Shown here one piece after another: positions 6,603-8,914 of a DNA stretch of 8,914 nucleotides. The DNA comes from Pseudomonadota bacterium (GTDB taxonomy: Bacteria; Pseudomonadota; Alphaproteobacteria; Rhizobiales; Tepidamorphaceae): contig JAEYRQ010000260.1 of NCBI GenBank assembly GCA_023435545.1, positions 1-8,914 of the forward strand. The letters are read 5' to 3'. The notes beneath the pieces are model-generated. The model did no database searches. It was not told the DNA's origin and was given only the letters and a program-made list of their open reading frames with translations. Position 1 is the stretch's first letter. Every line of letters starts with the position of its first letter. Position numbers and translations under genes: made by a program.

Positions 6603-6691
6603 CGCTCTCTCGCGGCAATCTGCCCACAGTCAGTCTGCGGAAGTGCCGCCAGTCTGGCAATCCGACGTTAACCGTCCCTTGCGCCCGCCAG

Positions 6692-7423
6692 TCAGAGCCA
6701 GGTGGCTGCCAGGATGGCGCCCGGCTCCTCGGGACTGCCTTCCTGCAGGATGACGGCGCACTTGCCACCCTTGCCGCGCGGCATCGGGACCGAGACCGAG
6801 ACGGCCTCGCCGGACCAGCGCCCGACCGGCTCGATGTGGCGCACCACGTTGTAATAGGTGTTGGTGCGGCCACGGTTCTCGCCGCGCTTGATCTCGACGG
6901 TGCGTGAGTCCTCGTAGGTGACGAACCAGATCGTCGCCGCGCCTGCCGCCGGCCGCTTGCCGGCGCCGGCGTGGATGAGGATGTCACCGCCCGACCGGGC
7001 CACTTCGAGCGACACCCGCTTCGCGTCCAGCTTACCGGTCGTCGAGCGGATCACTCCCTGGATGTCGCCGCGATCCGAACCGACTGCATGCGCGAGCCCG
7101 TTGACGACCGCCTGTGGGGTGTAAACGGCGCGGTCGCCGCGTGCGTGTGCGTAGGCCTTTTGGCGAGCGGTGAAGTCCGGCTGCGCCAGCGTGTCCTTCC
7201 AGCCGAGATAATCCCAGTAGTCGATGCTGAAGCTCAGCGCGAGGACGCCGGGCTCGCTTGCGAGCTCGCCGAGGATTCTGTCCGCCTCGGGACAGGAGGA
7301 GCAGCCCTGGCTGGTGAACAGCTCGACGACGTCGACCCGGGTCGTATCGGCATACGCTACGCCGACCGGAGCAGCCACGATCGCCGCCGCCCATGCCAGC
7401 CGTGTCAGTACGCCGAAACGCAT
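6692..7423 (-). CDS. DUF1223 secreted thioredoxin-like protein
   Basis: This 243-residue protein of the DUF1223 family has an N-terminal signal peptide (hydrophobic to about 22, AYA cleavage motif at 23-25), so it is probably periplasmic. VELFTSQGCSSCPEAD at 33-48 forms a thioredoxin-like strand and CxxC site with Cys41 and Cys44. YTPQAVVNG at 101-109 contains the expected cis-proline position. A C-terminal beta-rich part includes NTYYNVVRHIEPVG (188-201), characteristic of the family. A third cysteine lies at 222. The exact biochemical role is not established; a redox or thiol-handling function is inferred from the CxxC fold. It follows acnA by 113 bases on the same strand, a neighbourhood I recall as common in Rhizobiales. 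The ATG at 7423 has an AAGGA ribosome-binding site about 10 bases upstream. Confidence 0.9.
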   Translation of the reverse strand: MRFGVLTRLAWAAAIVAAPVGVAYADTTRVDVVELFTSQGCSSCPEADRILGELASEPGVLALSFSIDYWDYLGWKDTLAQPDFTARQKAYAHARGDRAVYTPQAVVNGLAHAVGSDRGDIQGVIRSTTGKLDAKRVSLEVARSGGDILIHAGAGKRPAAGAATIWFVTYEDSRTVEIKRGENRGRTNTYYNVVRHIEPVGRWSGEAVSVSVPMPRGKGGKCAVILQEGSPEEPGAILAATWL

Positions 7424-7474
7424 CCAGTGGGTGTCCTTGCCGTCGCTCCTCCGACATGTCCGGGCATACGGCGG

Positions 7475-7520
7475 CGGGCGATCAAAGGCCAGTCACATTG
7501 GGGTGACGCCAGATCGCCCG
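7475..7520 (-). terminator. Intercistronic stem-loop between acnA and DUF1223
   Basis: CGGGCGATC (7475-7483) pairs perfectly with GATCGCCCG (7512-7520). Inside, GGC/GCC and GTCAC/GTGAC pairs (7487-7496 with 7503-7510) extend the stem to a six-base loop. No T run follows on the minus strand. It may act as a partial terminator, or as a barrier to 3' decay that separates abundant acnA message from the next gene. Confidence 0.45.
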
Positions 7521-7536
7521 GCTCGGGTTCCGCCGC

Positions 7537-8914
<1,378 letters not shown>

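Overview
The window is GC-rich and tightly packed, with G/C-ending codons throughout. It looks like chromosomal DNA of an alphaproteobacterium, most likely of the order Hyphomicrobiales (Rhizobiales). The basis is the gene content, protein signatures recalled from that group (XerC, TyrC, the two-part chorismate mutase, DUF1223 next to aconitase), and the metX-metW pair divergent from an aromatic amino acid operon. No tRNA, rRNA, CRISPR array, insertion sequence or phage gene was seen.

Region 1 (1-2838, minus strand) is a three-gene operon in the order chorismate mutase, hisC, tyrC. The gaps are 5 bases and then an 8-base overlap, and tyrC runs off the left edge. Together the genes can take chorismate to prephenate, oxidise it to 4-hydroxyphenylpyruvate (or arogenate to tyrosine) and transaminate it. 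HisC probably supplies the aminotransferase step as well as its histidine-pathway role.

Region 2 (2839-3201) is a 363-base divergent intergenic region. It holds candidate promoters for both directions, a perfect inverted repeat, and a leader in which the metX ribosome-binding site can pair with an upstream segment.

Region 3 (3202-5024, plus strand) is metX (TTG start) and metW. Their stop and start codons overlap as ATGA. They encode homoserine O-acyltransferase and its partner methyltransferase-like protein, the entry to methionine synthesis.

Region 4 (5025-5600) begins with a palindrome-rich stretch that looks like a dispersed intergenic repeat. It is followed by a minus-strand gene for a 56-residue secreted peptide, with its own promoter, strong ribosome-binding site and a UUCG-loop terminator-like hairpin.

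Region 5 (5601-8914, minus strand) carries, in transcription order, the C-terminal half of aconitase AcnA, a DUF1223 secreted thioredoxin-like protein, and the chromosome-dimer recombinase XerC.

The protein-coding content is mostly conserved housekeeping. The less ordinary signals are the degenerate dehydratase-like half of the chorismate mutase, the structured metX leader, the intergenic palindromic repeat and the small secreted peptide. I found no convincing new multi-gene system.
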